Part shown: in pieces, positions 1-10,842 of the stretch
Position numbering within the stretch: the stretch's first letter is position 1
Layout of the letters: each line of letters opens with the position of its first letter
Assembly (NCBI GenBank): GCA_949825045.1
Contig: OX463827.1
Span: 6,036,501-6,100,500, forward strand
Length of the DNA stretch: 64,000 nt
Reading direction: 5' to 3'
From: Argyresthia goedartella
Taxonomy: Eukaryota; Arthropoda; Insecta; Lepidoptera; Argyresthiidae
The notes under the pieces: model-generated
Seen by the model: the letters and a program-made list of their open reading frames with translations, nothing else
What the model was told of the DNA's origin: nothing
Databases searched by the model: none
Program-made: the position numbers and the translations under genes

Positions 1-943
1 TTACTGAAAAATTTGAATATAACCAAAAGATTCGTTTATCGTACCATAAAACGATACAATGAAGATTCTAGTGTAGATGACAGGTCAAGAAGTGGTCGCC
101 CTCGCTCTGTTAGGACTCCAGCAGTGATAAAAGCTGTGAAGGCGCGAATTCAAAGAAATCCCATACGTAAGCAGAAACTGTTGGCCCTTCAGATGGGATT
201 AAGCAGGGCCACGGTGAAAAGGGTGTTAAATGAAGACTTAGGGCTTAGGGCATATCGAAGAAAAACAGGACATCGTTTGGACGCTCGTTTAGTGGACCTG
301 AGACTGAAGAGATGCCACGCTTTGTTGAAGCGGTACGCGGGAAAAAAGCATCGGGAAAAAAATTTTCACCGTGGAAGAGAGCTACAACAAACAAAACAAT
401 AAGGTGTACGCACACAGCAGTGAAGAAACGAGCAACCGTATTCCGCGTGTCCAACGAGGTCATTTTCCATCCTCGCTCATGGTTTGGTTGAGAGTCTCTT
501 ATTGGAGCTTAACTGAGGTACATTTTTGTGAGAAAGGCGTAAAAACGAATGCAGTTGTGTATCAAAATACAGTCCTCAAGAACCTTGTGGAACCTGTTTC
601 TCATACCATGTTTAATAACAGGCACTGGGTATTCCAACAAGATTCTGCGCCAGCTCATAGAGCGAAAAGCACACAAGACTGGCTGGCGGCGCGTGAAATC
701 GACTTCATCCGGCACGAAGACTGGCCCTCCTCCAGTCCAGATTTGAGTCAGTTAGATTACAAGATATAGCAACACTTGGAGGAAAAGGCCTGCTCAAAGC
801 CTCATCCTGATTTGGAGTCACTCAAGGCATCCTTGATTAAGGCAGCCGCCGATATTGACATGGAACTCGTTCGTGCTGCGATAGACGACTGGCCGTGCAG
901 AATAAAGGCCTGTATTCAAAATTGCGGGGGTCATTTTGAATAA
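1..943 (+). pseudogene. Broken mariner-type (Tc1/mariner) transposase
   Basis: Two overlapping frames together read as a Tc1/mariner-superfamily transposase, a cut-and-paste DNA transposase. Frame one (13-402) has the N-terminal helix-turn-helix half with a GRPRSVRTP-like linker between the two DNA-binding subdomains. Frame two (371-769) has the catalytic half, with FQQDSAPAH (second catalytic Asp) and WPSSSPDLSQLDYKI near the third acidic position. A stop at 767-769 interrupts it, after which the same frame continues to a natural-looking end GGHFE at 943. The segment that normally holds the first catalytic Asp is missing at the frame break near 355-370. With the frameshift and internal stop this copy is dead. 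The 5' end is cut by the window edge. Confidence 0.8.
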
Positions 944-2140
944 ACTTTATTACCATAAGAATCTATGTTTTATTAAGTTCATTTTTATTAAGTTCAGTTA
1001 TTACATAAATAATAAACATGTCTAAATTATTTCATATTGCACATGTGACAGAACTTATGACCTGACTATGTACATACCATAACTACTATCATGAAAGAGA
1101 GAGGAAGTGCTCTTTTACCCGGTTTTTTAAATAGAAAATTGGGACTGTTTCTTATAGTGCAAGGAAGGAAGTGCGTACCGGAGGGATTATACATACCTGT
1201 CAAACACATAACACTCCTTTGGCTTTGCTGCAGTAATGTTAAAATAAAGAACTGGCGTCGCATGAAATGAAATGAAAATGAAAAGAAATGAAAATGAAAT
1301 GAAAACGTTTTATTTGCCTACTTAGTTTACATTTTGGGGTCCTGGCTCCCAAACTAGGATATCCTGTGCTATGGGTAGCCAAAAGGCATTAAAGCCGTTT
1401 CATTCCTTTCATTTCCTAAACAAGAGACCTCTTCTTATCAAACCTTCATTATCTCTACGCTATAGTTGCGGTGCGGGCACTCATGTCACGTAAAATCAAC
1501 TATTCGAATAATCGACATTCGGTGGAACCATGAGTGGGCAGTTGGCTGGAATCAAGTGCTTTTCACATAATTCCTTACGAGCATCTTTTTTGTTTTTCAA
1601 TCCATTGATAATGGTTTAGGCGATTGACCAGGCCAGCGTGAATATTCTTGCTAAAGTCTGTAGTTTGGGTGGGATCTTCGCCTAAAAATCTATGACGCTA
1701 TCGTCAGAATTGTGGGGACAGCGTCTGCGCAAGGTCTAGCAACCGGGCAAGACTGTCTTGTGGGTCCAGCGACGGAGGAGTAGGCGGCTGAGGAGCAGTG
1801 GTGCTGTCGCTCCAGGGAATTCACGCGCGCCGGCGGCGGTGACTCATCGGCTGATAAGGCACTACTGACAACCGATTTCAACTTTTGTTTGGGAGCATTA
1901 CAGTCATCGTCTGAGCAAATGTCCGCTGTGTTTTCCGTGGCTGCAAGTAAAAGAGAAAGGTTGCAATTCCAATGCATCGAACGCACCATAGTTACGACGT
2001 AAACATACCCTTGTACTGTTCTAGTTCGAGTAAGAGGTAGGTAGGTGTATGTAAAATTCCATTAAATTTCACGAATCTTTATTTAAGTTCTCAGGGCCAA
2101 TTTATTTCACATACCTCCGTTGCTATGCTTATAGATAGCT
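944..2140. other. Intergenic, a simple repeat and a SINE scrap
   Basis: No gene was recognised. Positions 1262-1306 are a GAAAT-type simple repeat. Positions 1322-1375 match the 3' body shared by the tRNA-like SINEs elsewhere in the window (CAAACTAGGATATCCTGT motif). The minus-strand open frame 1690-1989 has no recognisable domain and is probably chance. Confidence 0.5.
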
Positions 2141-2144
2141 CTCC

Positions 2145-3335
2145 TCCAACAATCTGCTAAACAAGATCCAGTCAGGATTCCGACCGGGTCATAGCACCGT
2201 CACGGCTCTGCTGAAGGTCACAGATGACATCCAGCTAGCCATGGACCGCAAACAGCTTTCCGTGTTGGATTTACTTGATTCCAGTAGTGCCTGCAACAGC
2301 GTAGATTTGGACAATCTCGTTGAGCTACTCAGATCCCTGAACGTCTCTTCCTTCTCTGCCAGCTGGTTCGACTCTTATTAGGGGGCGGCAACAGCGTATC
2401 ATGTTGGAGGAGACTTCCACTGAATGGTGTGACCTTCTTTCATGCGTCCCTCAAGGTGGTATTCTTTCTCCTATTCTATTGTCGATTTTCATGAACTCCA
2501 TCTCGGACATTCTGTCTTCCTCATATCATCCTCATGCTGATGATCTCCAGATTTATCGCCACTTCTTTCATAACGATGTAAACTCTGTTGTGGCGGCACT
2601 GAACGCTGATCTGGAGGGAGTGAGAAGCTGGGCTTCATCTTTCGGACTACTGGTCAACCCCAGCAAGTCCCAGGCCATGATTTTAGGTACCAGACATTCT
2701 CTTAACATGTTACAGCAACAGCCCATTCCAACTGTCACTTTTAATGGTACCACAATCGTGTATAGCGATAAAACTAAAAACCTGGGTCTTATAATTGACA
2801 ACCAGCTGTCCTGGTCTTCGCATGTCAATGAGGTCAGTCGCCGAGTCTTGCTACTTTTCACTATCTCAGGAGACTTCAGTACTTTTTGCCTCGACAGACT
2901 AAAATCACTCTCGCTCAGTCTCTCCTTCTACCCCTCATCGACTATGCTGATGTATGCTGGGTCAGTGAAAAAACTACTGAACAAAATCGATCGACTTCAA
3001 AATCTCGGGACTCAAAACATCGCAAGGCGTTAAAGTGGCTGCCGATCCGTCTACGCCGGGTTCCTACATTCTCAATTTCCTCTTCAACATTTTACGGAAT
3101 CCACGCTATCCAACTTTCCTACGCGACAGTTTTCAATTTCTGTCTTCCAGCAGGCCTCGGAGAACTCACGCATTTTCTTTGCTCACAACTCCACAGCATA
3201 AAACCGCGTCCTATGACCACGGGTTTTAGACTCCGGGCCATTCGGTTGTGGAATGCACTCCCTGGAACCATCAGGGACAGCCCTACTCTCAATATATTAA
3301 AAAGTCGCGTGAAGAAGCCTTACCTCTCTCTTTAG
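2145..3335 (+). pseudogene. Non-LTR retrotransposon reverse transcriptase remnant
   Basis: The fragment starts inside the fingers/palm of a non-LTR reverse transcriptase (QSGFRPGHSTVTAL near 2165-2210). It continues as an open frame from 2401 with VPQGGILSPIL, a HADD box in place of the usual YADD, and NPSKSQAMILGT. A frame change near 2880 moves it to 2886-3335, which encodes the C-terminal region ending FRLRAIRLWNALPGTIRDS, the usual tail of this group. Several stops lie between 2380 and 2520. It is a 5'-truncated, inactive copy. The exact clade (CR1/Jockey group) cannot be settled by eye. Confidence 0.8.
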
Positions 3336-3385
3336 AATTACAGATAGTATGTATGTAAGTACATATTTATTAGAAGATTTATATA

Positions 3386-4958
3386 TACTACTCAAAAGAA
3401 AATAGGGGCCACTAAGTATTTTGATTGCTACGTGAAAAATATAGTAAACAGTAATGTATATTTATTAAAATAACATGTAACAAGGATTTTGTTTTAACTT
3501 ATGCTAATAACCATTTAATTGTGTAGTCAATTGTTTCACTTATTTCAATTAACATGAAATTAGTCCATTGTCAACAGCAAAAACTAAACAGAAACTCTTT
3601 GCAAAACAAAACAAAAACTGACACAAGCTGTTTTTTTATGGTTTAGTAACGGGTGGGTCCTCCTCTCCTGTTTTCACACTCCTGGAGCCTTGAATGCATA
3701 CTCTCGATTAAGTTTCTGATGTTATCATCAGGTATCTCTTCCCACGCACGTTTCAGAGCATCCATAAGCTGTTGCTGGTTGTGAACCTCTTGCTCATGCT
3801 CCCTAACCCTTCGTTTCAATTGGTCCCACATATTCTCTATTGGATTTAAATCCGGACTATACGCTGGCCATGGTAGGACACGAATATGGGAGTCATCCAG
3901 TACAGTCTGAGTGGCCCGAGCTGTGGGTGGGCGGGCATTGTCATGCATTAACCAGAACCCTGGCCCCACTCTCTGTGAGAATGGAATCACATGAGGCCTG
4001 ATGACTTCATCGATGTACCGTTGTGCAGTTACTGTGCCTTGATTTAAGAAAACCAGCTCAGTTTTGCCTTGTAAGCTAATCCCAGCCCAAACCATCACAC
4101 TAGGACCTCCAAAGCGGTCAATTTCCTTGATGCAGACATCGGAAAATCTCTCACCCTGTCGTCTCCATACTCTAATCCGCCGATCATCACTACAAAGCTT
4201 CACTTTACACTCATCTGTAAAGAGCACCATACCCCATTGATTCATGCTCCAATCTGAATGTTCGCGGCAAAAACTTAAACGATTTCCACGTTGAACCCTA
4301 GAAAAAGGAATTCGTACTACTCGGCATCTGGACCTTTGCTGGTCTTCATGCAGTCGATTACGTATCGTTTGGTCACTAACACGAGTCCCCGTTGTCAACC
4401 GTAGGCGATTTTGTAACTTACGTGCCGTCACAGAGCGCTCTCGACGGGCACTCAATCGGATGTAGCGATCCTCTTGTGCCGTAGTCGCTCGCACCCTGCC
4501 CGATCCAGGCCTTCTTGCAACACTGCCAGTCTCTTGGAACCGATCCCACACATTTTGGATGGCTCGGCGAGAGAAACCCAACGAAAAAGCTACAGACCGC
4601 TGTGAATGACCTTCAGCAATCAATGTAACGGCTCTGGTGGCAGTAATGGTATCCACATGCCTTCGTTGACGTGGCATTATTAACAAAAGATGTTAAAAGA
4701 AGCAACAGATGGACAGAAATAGTTTTTTAACAGAATAAAATTGTGATTCCATCTGAAAGGAATTTGACCTGAAACTCGTTTTTTTTTATTTGCTTCAATT
4801 TCTGGCCAGCTGTAAGACTTAAACACCAGCATTAAAGAGGTTGGATACTGAAGGAGGCCGGACATCATTAATTGATCACTTATTAATTAGTTTACATCTA
4901 AAAATTTACTCAAAAACAGAAATATGTAAGTGGCCCTTATTTTCTTTAATAGTAGTAG
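3386..4958 (-). mobile_element. Tc1-type DNA transposon with terminal inverted repeats
   Basis: The ends carry an imperfect inverted repeat of about 35 bp: ACTACTCAAAAGAAAATAGG at about 3387 on the plus strand is matched by ACTACTATTAAAGAAAATAA on the minus strand reading inward from about 4957. Both continue into GGGCCACT. TA dinucleotides flank the ends, as expected for this superfamily. Length is about 1.57 kb, the usual size for Tc1 elements. It contains one intact transposase frame. Confidence 0.82.
3643..4686 (-). CDS. Tc1-like transposase, intact DD34E
   Basis: A 347-codon open frame encodes a Tc1 transposase, which cuts and pastes the surrounding element. A paired-type helix-turn-helix DNA-binding region occupies residues about 10-110, with the GSGR linker (61-64) between its two subdomains. 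The catalytic triad is visible: D158 in LFTDEC, D249 in MHDNARP and E284 in NPIENMWD. There are 34 residues between the second Asp and the Glu, so it is a DD34E enzyme. The C-terminus (RGGPTRY) is typical of the family. The frame opens with MLIMPRQ; Met4 is the more likely start because MPRQRRH resembles family N-termini. There are no stops or frameshifts, so the copy may be recent. It could still be inactive through missense changes. Confidence 0.92.
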   Translation of the reverse strand: MLIMPRQRRHVDTITATRAVTLIAEGHSQRSVAFSLGFSRRAIQNVWDRFQETGSVARRPGSGRVRATTAQEDRYIRLSARRERSVTARKLQNRLRLTTGTRVSDQTIRNRLHEDQQRSRCRVVRIPFSRVQRGNRLSFCREHSDWSMNQWGMVLFTDECKVKLCSDDRRIRVWRRQGERFSDVCIKEIDRFGGPSVMVWAGISLQGKTELVFLNQGTVTAQRYIDEVIRPHVIPFSQRVGPGFWLMHDNARPPTARATQTVLDDSHIRVLPWPAYSPDLNPIENMWDQLKRRVREHEQEVHNQQQLMDALKRAWEEIPDDNIRNLIESMHSRLQECENRRGGPTRY

Positions 4959-4959
4959 T

Positions 4960-6774
4960 TTCTATATTTATATTACAGTAATTATTTTATTTTATTTATT
5001 AATATTTATGTAAGTACTCGTTTATTTCGTCTTGTTGTTGTACACATAGTTCTACCCCTGCTCACCAATCAACTATTCCCACTTTAAACTGGTTGGCTGG
5101 AAGAGATCTCTTATTAGAAATAAGCTCGCCTTTTGTACACAATTTTTATGTAACTCTTTTTTTATATCATTTGTGTGCAATAAAGAAATTATGAATTAAT
5201 TATGAATAGCTCGGAATCCTCTCGAGATGAAGACTTTTGTCGTTTGGCACGATTTGTTTTTCGTTCCAGTCGACGAAATGATTTTGCGTGACAGGGGGCT
5301 GGCCCTTCGCCACAGCTATGAAAATATGGGGGCAATTTTAAAAGTAGACATCTCGTCTATTTCAACAAGTAAATATTAGTCAGATGTGTAATCCTGAAAC
5401 TGAAAACTTACTGAATCATCGTTGACGTTGAGTCATCATCGGCAACAGTTGTCGCTTTCATTTAGTTTATTAACAACGTTTATTTTATTGAACACTAGCC
5501 GAGGACAATATGAATTACCGAGAATGACTGTTAAGGTGATATGAAAAAATATGTTTTTTTTTCGAATCCACTATAAAGTCATCTACAGATTTGATTTTTG
5601 GGTTGACGCTTATTGAGTATTTGATTAAGATTCTTACAGAAGGAAAACGCGGTTAGGTGAAATTCTTGCGATATAATTAAATTACGAAAAGACCTCTAAA
5701 TTACTTTATATTTTCCTGTAATTCTGAAATCCTTAGTTATTTCATTGCGGAATTGCATTCAAAATGTGGATATTATGTATTAGTAAATTCTCCTTTATTT
5801 TTTTTTTGACAAAATAGCGTAGTTTATTTTTAAACAATATGTATGTTGTTTGGCGCTACGTTATGTAATTTTTCCCCGATTCCGGCCCTCTCACACTGCG
5901 CGTGTTTCCGCCTGGAGTAACGGGGACCTTCGCACGGACTAGGTATCCCTTAAATGGACACATATGTACATACATATATAATATTATTGGTATCATGTGT
6001 CATCCGTAGCTATGGAACTCCTAACTCCATTACATACAGTTTGCAGATAGAGAAATATATAGATGAGGAAAATGCTTGTATATATAGGCTTACATATCTC
6101 TAACAATTTCTTTTTTTTTTCTTTCTCTTCGATAGGACATTTTGGAAATTCCCATTTCGCGAGAATTTGGTTGAAAAGCTATTTTGACTGATACCAGTTA
6201 GTCGACTACCAGATTCCACTGCACGCAAATTTGAAGACAGTTACAAGCTTCTTTGTAGGTAGGTATGCCATACTGAAAATAGACTAAATTAGTCTGAAAA
6301 ACCCGCCTCAAGTCCTGAAGTGTTTAAGCGTGCGCATGAGTCATGCGATGGTGGCGCCACGAGATTTATTGCGGCAAGTCGACGAACTAAATTAGGCGGG
6401 ACAGTCTGGAGGCTAAGTTTACTGGATGTTGGCGATTTCAGTAGCTTAGTTAGTGTGTGTAACATGTTTTAGTAATGTTTAGATAGGGAAATAAATTGCC
6501 TTACTAAAAAACTTATTAATCTTGGTTCAAAACAAACGGCAACATTATTGTGTTTAAACATGTCATAAACATAAACAATCAGCAGTCTATTTTTTTTGTA
6601 AGACTTATTTTTTTACATTACCCTTGCCGAGTGGTAGGTTATATGTAGAAGGAAAATGAACGTGGGTCGACCAGCTGGGTCGATGATTTATTTATTTATT
6701 TATTAAGGTCTATACAACAGGTATACAACAATGCAGATCACTTAAATATTTTAATATTAATTCTAGTTGAAAAA
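4960..6774. other. Intergenic with retroposon scraps
   Basis: No gene was seen. Positions 5090-5195 carry a retroposon 3' tail (GGAAGAGATCTCTTATTAGAAATAAG, then TGTGCAATAAAGAAATTATGAATTA) also present near 21,950. Positions 5283-5310 carry GCGTGACAGGGGGCTGGCCC, found again inverted near 8,355. A TTTA simple repeat lies at 6690-6705. The rest is AT-rich sequence without recognisable content. Confidence 0.5.
5090..5195 (+). repeat. Retroposon 3' tail fragment
   Basis: It shares the AGAAATAAG core and TGTGCAATAAA-type end with 21,940-22,055. Such tails are 3' ends of LINE-mobilised elements. Only the tail is present here, so the parent family cannot be named. Confidence 0.5.
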
Positions 6775-7297
6775 TCACTATGTATATGTCGCAGTTGGTT
6801 GGTTAAATCAGACACTTAACTAACTCTCTAGACTAATTAAATACCGACGTTTAACCAAGTCACTAGCATTTTGATTTAAATAAAGCATCATCGAAAACGT
6901 TTAACAATCTGTCTTACCGAAAGCCGGCTTGTTGGAAAACAAGATGGCGTCACGAAAACAGCTGATTTGCACAGCAGGGCAAAAAATTGCGGTAGCTTAG
7001 GTGAAGGGTAAAGGGGTTGAGCGAAGAGGAGGCCCCTTTATCCTTCATGTTAGGTTGAACATGTAAGAACAACAAAAAATACTTAAACATAAAGTTAAGT
7101 ACACGTACAAAAATAATTATATTGTATGTGTCTTGTTGCCTAGGAACTAGGAACGTTAAGACAACTCGTCAAACGTTTCGGTCACTCACTTGTCTGACGG
7201 AATTTTAGTGACTTGGTTAAACTTCGGTATTTAATTAACGGTCTAGAGAGTTAAAGTGTCTGATTTAACCAACTAACTGCGACAGATATATAAACAT
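6775..7297. repeat. Foldback element with about 95-bp inverted arms
   Basis: Positions 6775-6870 and 7195-7297 are near-perfect inverse copies (GTCGCAGTTGGTTGGTTAAA on the left; its complement GTTAGTTGGTTAAATCAGAC reading inward from the right). No transposase frame lies between them. This is the structure of a foldback or MITE-type DNA element. Its right half also contains one arm of a second inverted pair (see 6975-7985), so the two are interleaved. Confidence 0.75.
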
Positions 7298-7985
7298 CGC
7301 GGGATTCGTTGGGTAAATGCTGTGGTAACCCCCAGAACCCGGACCCAAGACAGCTAAGGAATGTTCATTCAATTAAGGGTTTTACGTTGTGCACCTATAG
7401 ATATACTTAAAATTTTCGACATAACTTAGTAAACAGCTCGGTGTACGCGAGCTTGCCACAACTGTGTTACTCGATAGTATATCTACAGAACACAACCCAA
7501 AACCCATTGGTTGTGGCTCTGCCTATCGGCTGGGGGTAAATAATAAAAAAAAACAGGACTTGGATGTTTATATGTGTGTGACGTCGCTGTTTCCGGTTCC
7601 CATGACACAGGGTATTCTAATGTGGGGCCAGAAGCAATGTATGTGCCTGTATGTAAATATAATGTTTAAATGTGAATGTTATTTAGCTGTACTGGAGTTG
7701 GGTCGTACTCACTTTATGCTTATGTTTAAACGATCACCAAAAAAGCACCTATTTTACTAAAAATAAATTCGAAACGACCGCCAGAATAGTAAAAGATCAC
7801 CAAATTGTGTTTGGATAAATGATCACCAAACTTCTTTTTATGTTTTGTGTGCTTAAATTTATGTTTTAAGTATTTTTTGTTGTTCTTACATGTTCAACCT
7901 AACACGAAGGATAAAGGGGGCTTCGCTTCGCTCACCCCCTTTGCCCTTCACCTAAGCTACCGCAGTATTTTGCCCTGATGTTTTC
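6975..7985. repeat. Second inverted-arm pair of about 110-130 bp
   Basis: Positions 6975-7095 (GCGGTAGCTTAGGTGAAGGG, then GTTAGGTTGAACATGTAAGA) recur as the reverse complement at 7860-7980. A third single copy lies at 25,050-25,135 on the plus strand. The left arm sits inside the foldback at 6775-7297. Between the arms is a SINE (7440-7690). The two arms may be one element's termini or two independent insertions of the same family in opposite orientation. Confidence 0.7.
7440..7690 (+). mobile_element. tRNA-like SINE, family 2
   Basis: It contains GGTTGTGGCTCTGCCTA (box A region of a tRNA-derived head) followed by the body TTGGATGTTTATATGTGTGT, GACACAGGGTATTCTA and GTATGTAAATATAATG. The same order occurs at 25,805-26,010 (plus) and 22,690-22,880 (minus). 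In this copy box B is replaced by an A-rich stretch, so it is degenerate. Confidence 0.7.
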
Positions 7986-8159
7986 TGCAACTTTTGGTGA
8001 TCATTTACCCATTTTGGGTAGGAAAAAAATAGTTTGGTGGTCATTTAAATTGTTATCCTTACTTTATATTATACCCAGCAGTAGGCAAAATCAAGCTGTC
8101 GTGTGCTGTGGTTCAATTTAATATTTAATTAAATTCATTAGGTCAATAACTTTAATGGG

Positions 8160-8300
8160 TTTCTCGCTTGCTTCTCACACAGGAGCTGCAGGCCTGACCA
8201 TGTACCAGTGAAATAATTAATTTATCTTAAGTACAGTACCGCGGACGTTCAGTGTATTCTAGTATTCAAGTATTGCAATTAATTATATGTTATACGGCCG
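8160..8300 (+). repeat. Dispersed repeat, copy 1
   Basis: GCTTCTCACACAGGAG, GACCATGTACC, AATTAATTTATC and GCGGACGTTCAGTGTATTC occur in the same order here and at 9,585-9,725. No coding potential was seen. It is probably a SINE or LINE tail family. Confidence 0.6.
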
Positions 8301-8833
8301 TTCTAACTGTATTGGAAAACATCGTGAGGAAACCCTCATTACTCCATAGTTGCAGCGATGGGCTAGCCCCCTGTCACGCAAAATGGAGTAGGTATTGAAT
8401 AACTGGCTCAATTGGGGCACAATTGTGCCCCTGTCACCCCTTATGGGAAAAGGCGTGACGTTATGCTAGTTAGTTAGTAAATTAGAATTGTACAGTATTG
8501 GCCGACCTAGAATATGGCACCTAAAGAAGATTTCCTCGAATGATAGAGAGAATGCAAGAGATAGTAGTTAATAACTATCCAGGTAAGTAGATGTAGTCTT
8601 CGCCTTTGTTGAACGCCGTTTGGACTTCAAAAGCAACCTCAGTTTGTCGTATCTACGAGAGTTTCAGCTCTACATCCACTGACTCTGAAATAAGACATAA
8701 AATATAAGCAACAAATAGCCGTAGTGTAGTGTAGAGTTGACACACACTTATTGCTTCCAGATGTGATGACCTGTGCTCCTCCCACAGTGGTCCAATGAAG
8801 AGAAGAGGCAAAATAACACGTTTTTTAAACATA

Positions 8834-8897
8834 CGTTAATATTTACAGAAGAATTTACAAGTGGTAATACTTGTAAATTCTTCTGTAAATATTAACG
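8834..8897. repeat. Perfect 28-bp palindrome with 8-bp spacer
   Basis: The arms 8834-8861 and 8870-8897 are exact reverse complements (outer end CGTTAATATTTACAGAAG) around the spacer TGGTAATA. The DNA could form a cruciform, and a transcript could form a 28-bp hairpin. The closest reading is the collapsed ends of a MITE. It is followed at once by the AACGTT array at 8901-8945. Confidence 0.85.
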
Positions 8898-8900
8898 CAA

Positions 8901-8945
8901 TGGTAACGTTAACGTTACGTTACGTAACGTTACGTAACGTTAACC
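8901..8945. repeat. AACGTT/ACGT palindromic array
   Basis: The stretch is reiterated GTTAACGTTACGTTACGTAA and is itself self-complementary. It resembles the palindromic motif clusters near the ends of the hAT elements in this window, but no TIR or target duplication was found beside it. Confidence 0.6.
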
Positions 8946-9037
8946 TAATGGTAACATTAATTATCAAGCATTACAAACAACAAGCACATATTTTGCAAAT
9001 ATTTAAATTTTGTTAAATGATTCAGACTGTTAATATA

Positions 9038-9398
9038 TTTATCTACACACGTATCATAAACCCTCTTTACTGCGTTCAAAAACCGCACGTTACGATCAGC
9101 ATTATGTTAAACTACTTGGTAAAAACTCGTTTCGTATCTGGAAAACTACACATTATGGTCATTATGTGTAGTTTTTCTACATATAATGACATTCAAATTT
9201 CGAACGCCGACGCCCGCCTGCGTGCCGTCCCTAGTTTGTCTGTGAAGTTGGTACTGATATTCAAATTTCGAACGCCGACGCCCGTCTGCGTGAAGTTGAT
9301 ACTACAGAACAAGCTTAACAATTGCAGAGCCACAATGCCGGTCAAACACGCGGTTCCTGAACACATCAAAGAGAGCTTATGATATGTGTGTAGATAAA
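9038..9398 (+). repeat. 361-bp inverted-repeat element, copy A
   Basis: It begins TTTATCTACACACGTATCAT and ends with the near-complement ATGATATGTGTGTAGATAAA, giving terminal inverted repeats of about 31 bp. A second copy of exactly the same length lies inverted at 10,024-10,384, and a 282-bp deleted copy lies at 52,296-52,577. An internal block (ATTCAAATTTCGAACGCCGA) is repeated twice. It is a non-autonomous DNA element (MITE). Homology of the copies continues past the right end through CTAGTGTATGTAACTGTACA to an ACTCTCGAG block, so the full mobile unit may be longer. The open frame inside it is addressed in the rejected list. Confidence 0.8.
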
Positions 9399-9399
9399 C

Positions 9400-10020
9400 T
9401 AGTGTATGTAACTGTACATAACTCTCGAGTGATATTATTATGAAACTCGCCTTCGGCTCGTTTCATAAACCCACTCTCGAGTTTTAATGCCCTCCATTAT
9501 GCAGCAGTCACATAAACTACTATTATTATTTATTATATTTTTATTTGTTATATTACGAACTCCGTGGTCTAACAGGTTTATGGTTTGCTTCTCACACAGG
9601 AGAAAAGGAGTTGCAGGTTCGTATTCGGACCATGTACCGATGAGATAATTAATTTATCCTAAGTACAGTATCGCGGACGTTCAGTGTATTCAAGTATTTT
9701 ATTGCAATAAATTACATGTTATAGAAGGTGTTATAAAAATTTTAGTACCACTGTAATTTTACCCTATTGGGTGTAGCAAATTTGCAATACAAAGTAGGTA
9801 TTAAGATTAAGTTTTAACGGCACAAAGTATGACATCATCTCAATTCAATTAAATTCAAAGCGTTAAAAGTCATACGTACTTAACAGTCAATCGCCCCTAC
9901 ACAGCACCCATACATATTAGTAGTTTATGTGACTGCTACATAATGGAGGGCATTAATACTCGAGAGTATAATAATATCACTCGAGAGTTTTAATGCCTAA
10001 TTATGTACTGTTACATAAAC
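9400..10020. repeat. Palindrome centre with CTCGAG blocks and a second dispersed-repeat copy
   Basis: CTCTCGAGTGATATTATTAT at 9421 and its inverse near 9960-9990, plus GCCCTCCATTATGCAGCAGT at 9490 and its inverse near 9930-9960, extend the inverted symmetry of the flanking 361-bp copies inward. Positions 9585-9725 are copy 2 of the dispersed repeat at 8160-8300. GAAACTCGCCTTCGGCTCGT at 9441 recurs inverted at 52,890-52,915. Confidence 0.65.
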
Positions 10021-10023
10021 TAG

Positions 10024-10384
10024 TTTATCTACACACATATCATAAGCTCTCTTTGATGTGTTCAGGAACCGCATGTTTGACCGGCATTGTGGCTCTGCAG
10101 TTGTTCAGCTTGTTCTGTAGTACCAACTTCACGCAGACGGGCGTCGGCGTTCGAAATTTGAATGTCAGTACCAACTTCACAGACAAACTAGGGGCGGCAC
10201 GCAGTCGGGCGTCGGCGTTCGAAATTTGAATGTTATACTTTGTAGAAAAACTACACATTATGGTCATAATGGGTAATTTTTCAGATAAGAAATGAGTTTT
10301 TACCAAATAGTTTAACATTATGCTGATCGTAACGTGCGGTTTTTGTACGCAGTAAAGAGGGTTTATGATACGTGTGTAGATAAA
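10024..10384 (-). repeat. 361-bp inverted-repeat element, copy B
   Basis: Reverse-complement copy of 9038-9398, of identical length, with the same 31-bp terminal inverted repeats and the doubled CGAACGCCGACGCCCG block. Together with copy A it makes a palindrome of about 1.35 kb. Confidence 0.8.
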
Positions 10385-10386
10385 AT

Positions 10387-10718
10387 AATTTACACCGGTC
10401 TTGGCAATAATAAGTTAAAATTGTATGTCGCACTATCACAGCAATGATAATTTGATTTAATAAAATAAATAATAATAAAATAACTTCAAAATTTTTCGGA
10501 TGACACATTCAACTGTAGGCTACTATCACCACGTGGTAGCGGTCATAAAACCCCTCCATTAATCTTACGCGTATTCGGGTAAAGTCCTGTGCCCCTCGTT
10601 GGGGACAGTACTGGGCTACATTTATTTATATTTAGCGCATTTAAATCAAATGATTATTGCTGTAATAGTGCGACATAAAATATTAACTTATTATTGGCAA
10701 GACCGGTGTAAATTATTA
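10387..10718. repeat. Foldback with 75-bp arms
   Basis: Arms 10,387-10,462 (TTTACACCGGTCTTGGCAAT) and 10,641-10,718 (complement) are near-identical inverted copies around a spacer of about 180 bp. There is no coding content. It abuts the previous element directly. Confidence 0.7.
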
Positions 10719-10842
10719 TATGTATGGGTGCTGTGTAGACTACGCGGTGCATGGCCAAGAGGAGGCAAAAGACCGGTCTCCTAGATCTGCCAGATGGTCC
10801 GACGAGCAAGTTAGAGAGTATAATATTGTAATATTTGTATTA

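Noticed and set aside
1690..1989. Minus-strand 99-codon frame as a gene
   Set aside because: No domain, no neighbours in register, low-complexity composition.
9017..10318. Similar 92-residue open frames in both 361-bp repeats
   Set aside because: The two copies differ by about a dozen residues, with nucleotide changes mostly altering amino acids. The third copy is frameshifted, so the frames look like by-products of an inverted-repeat element.
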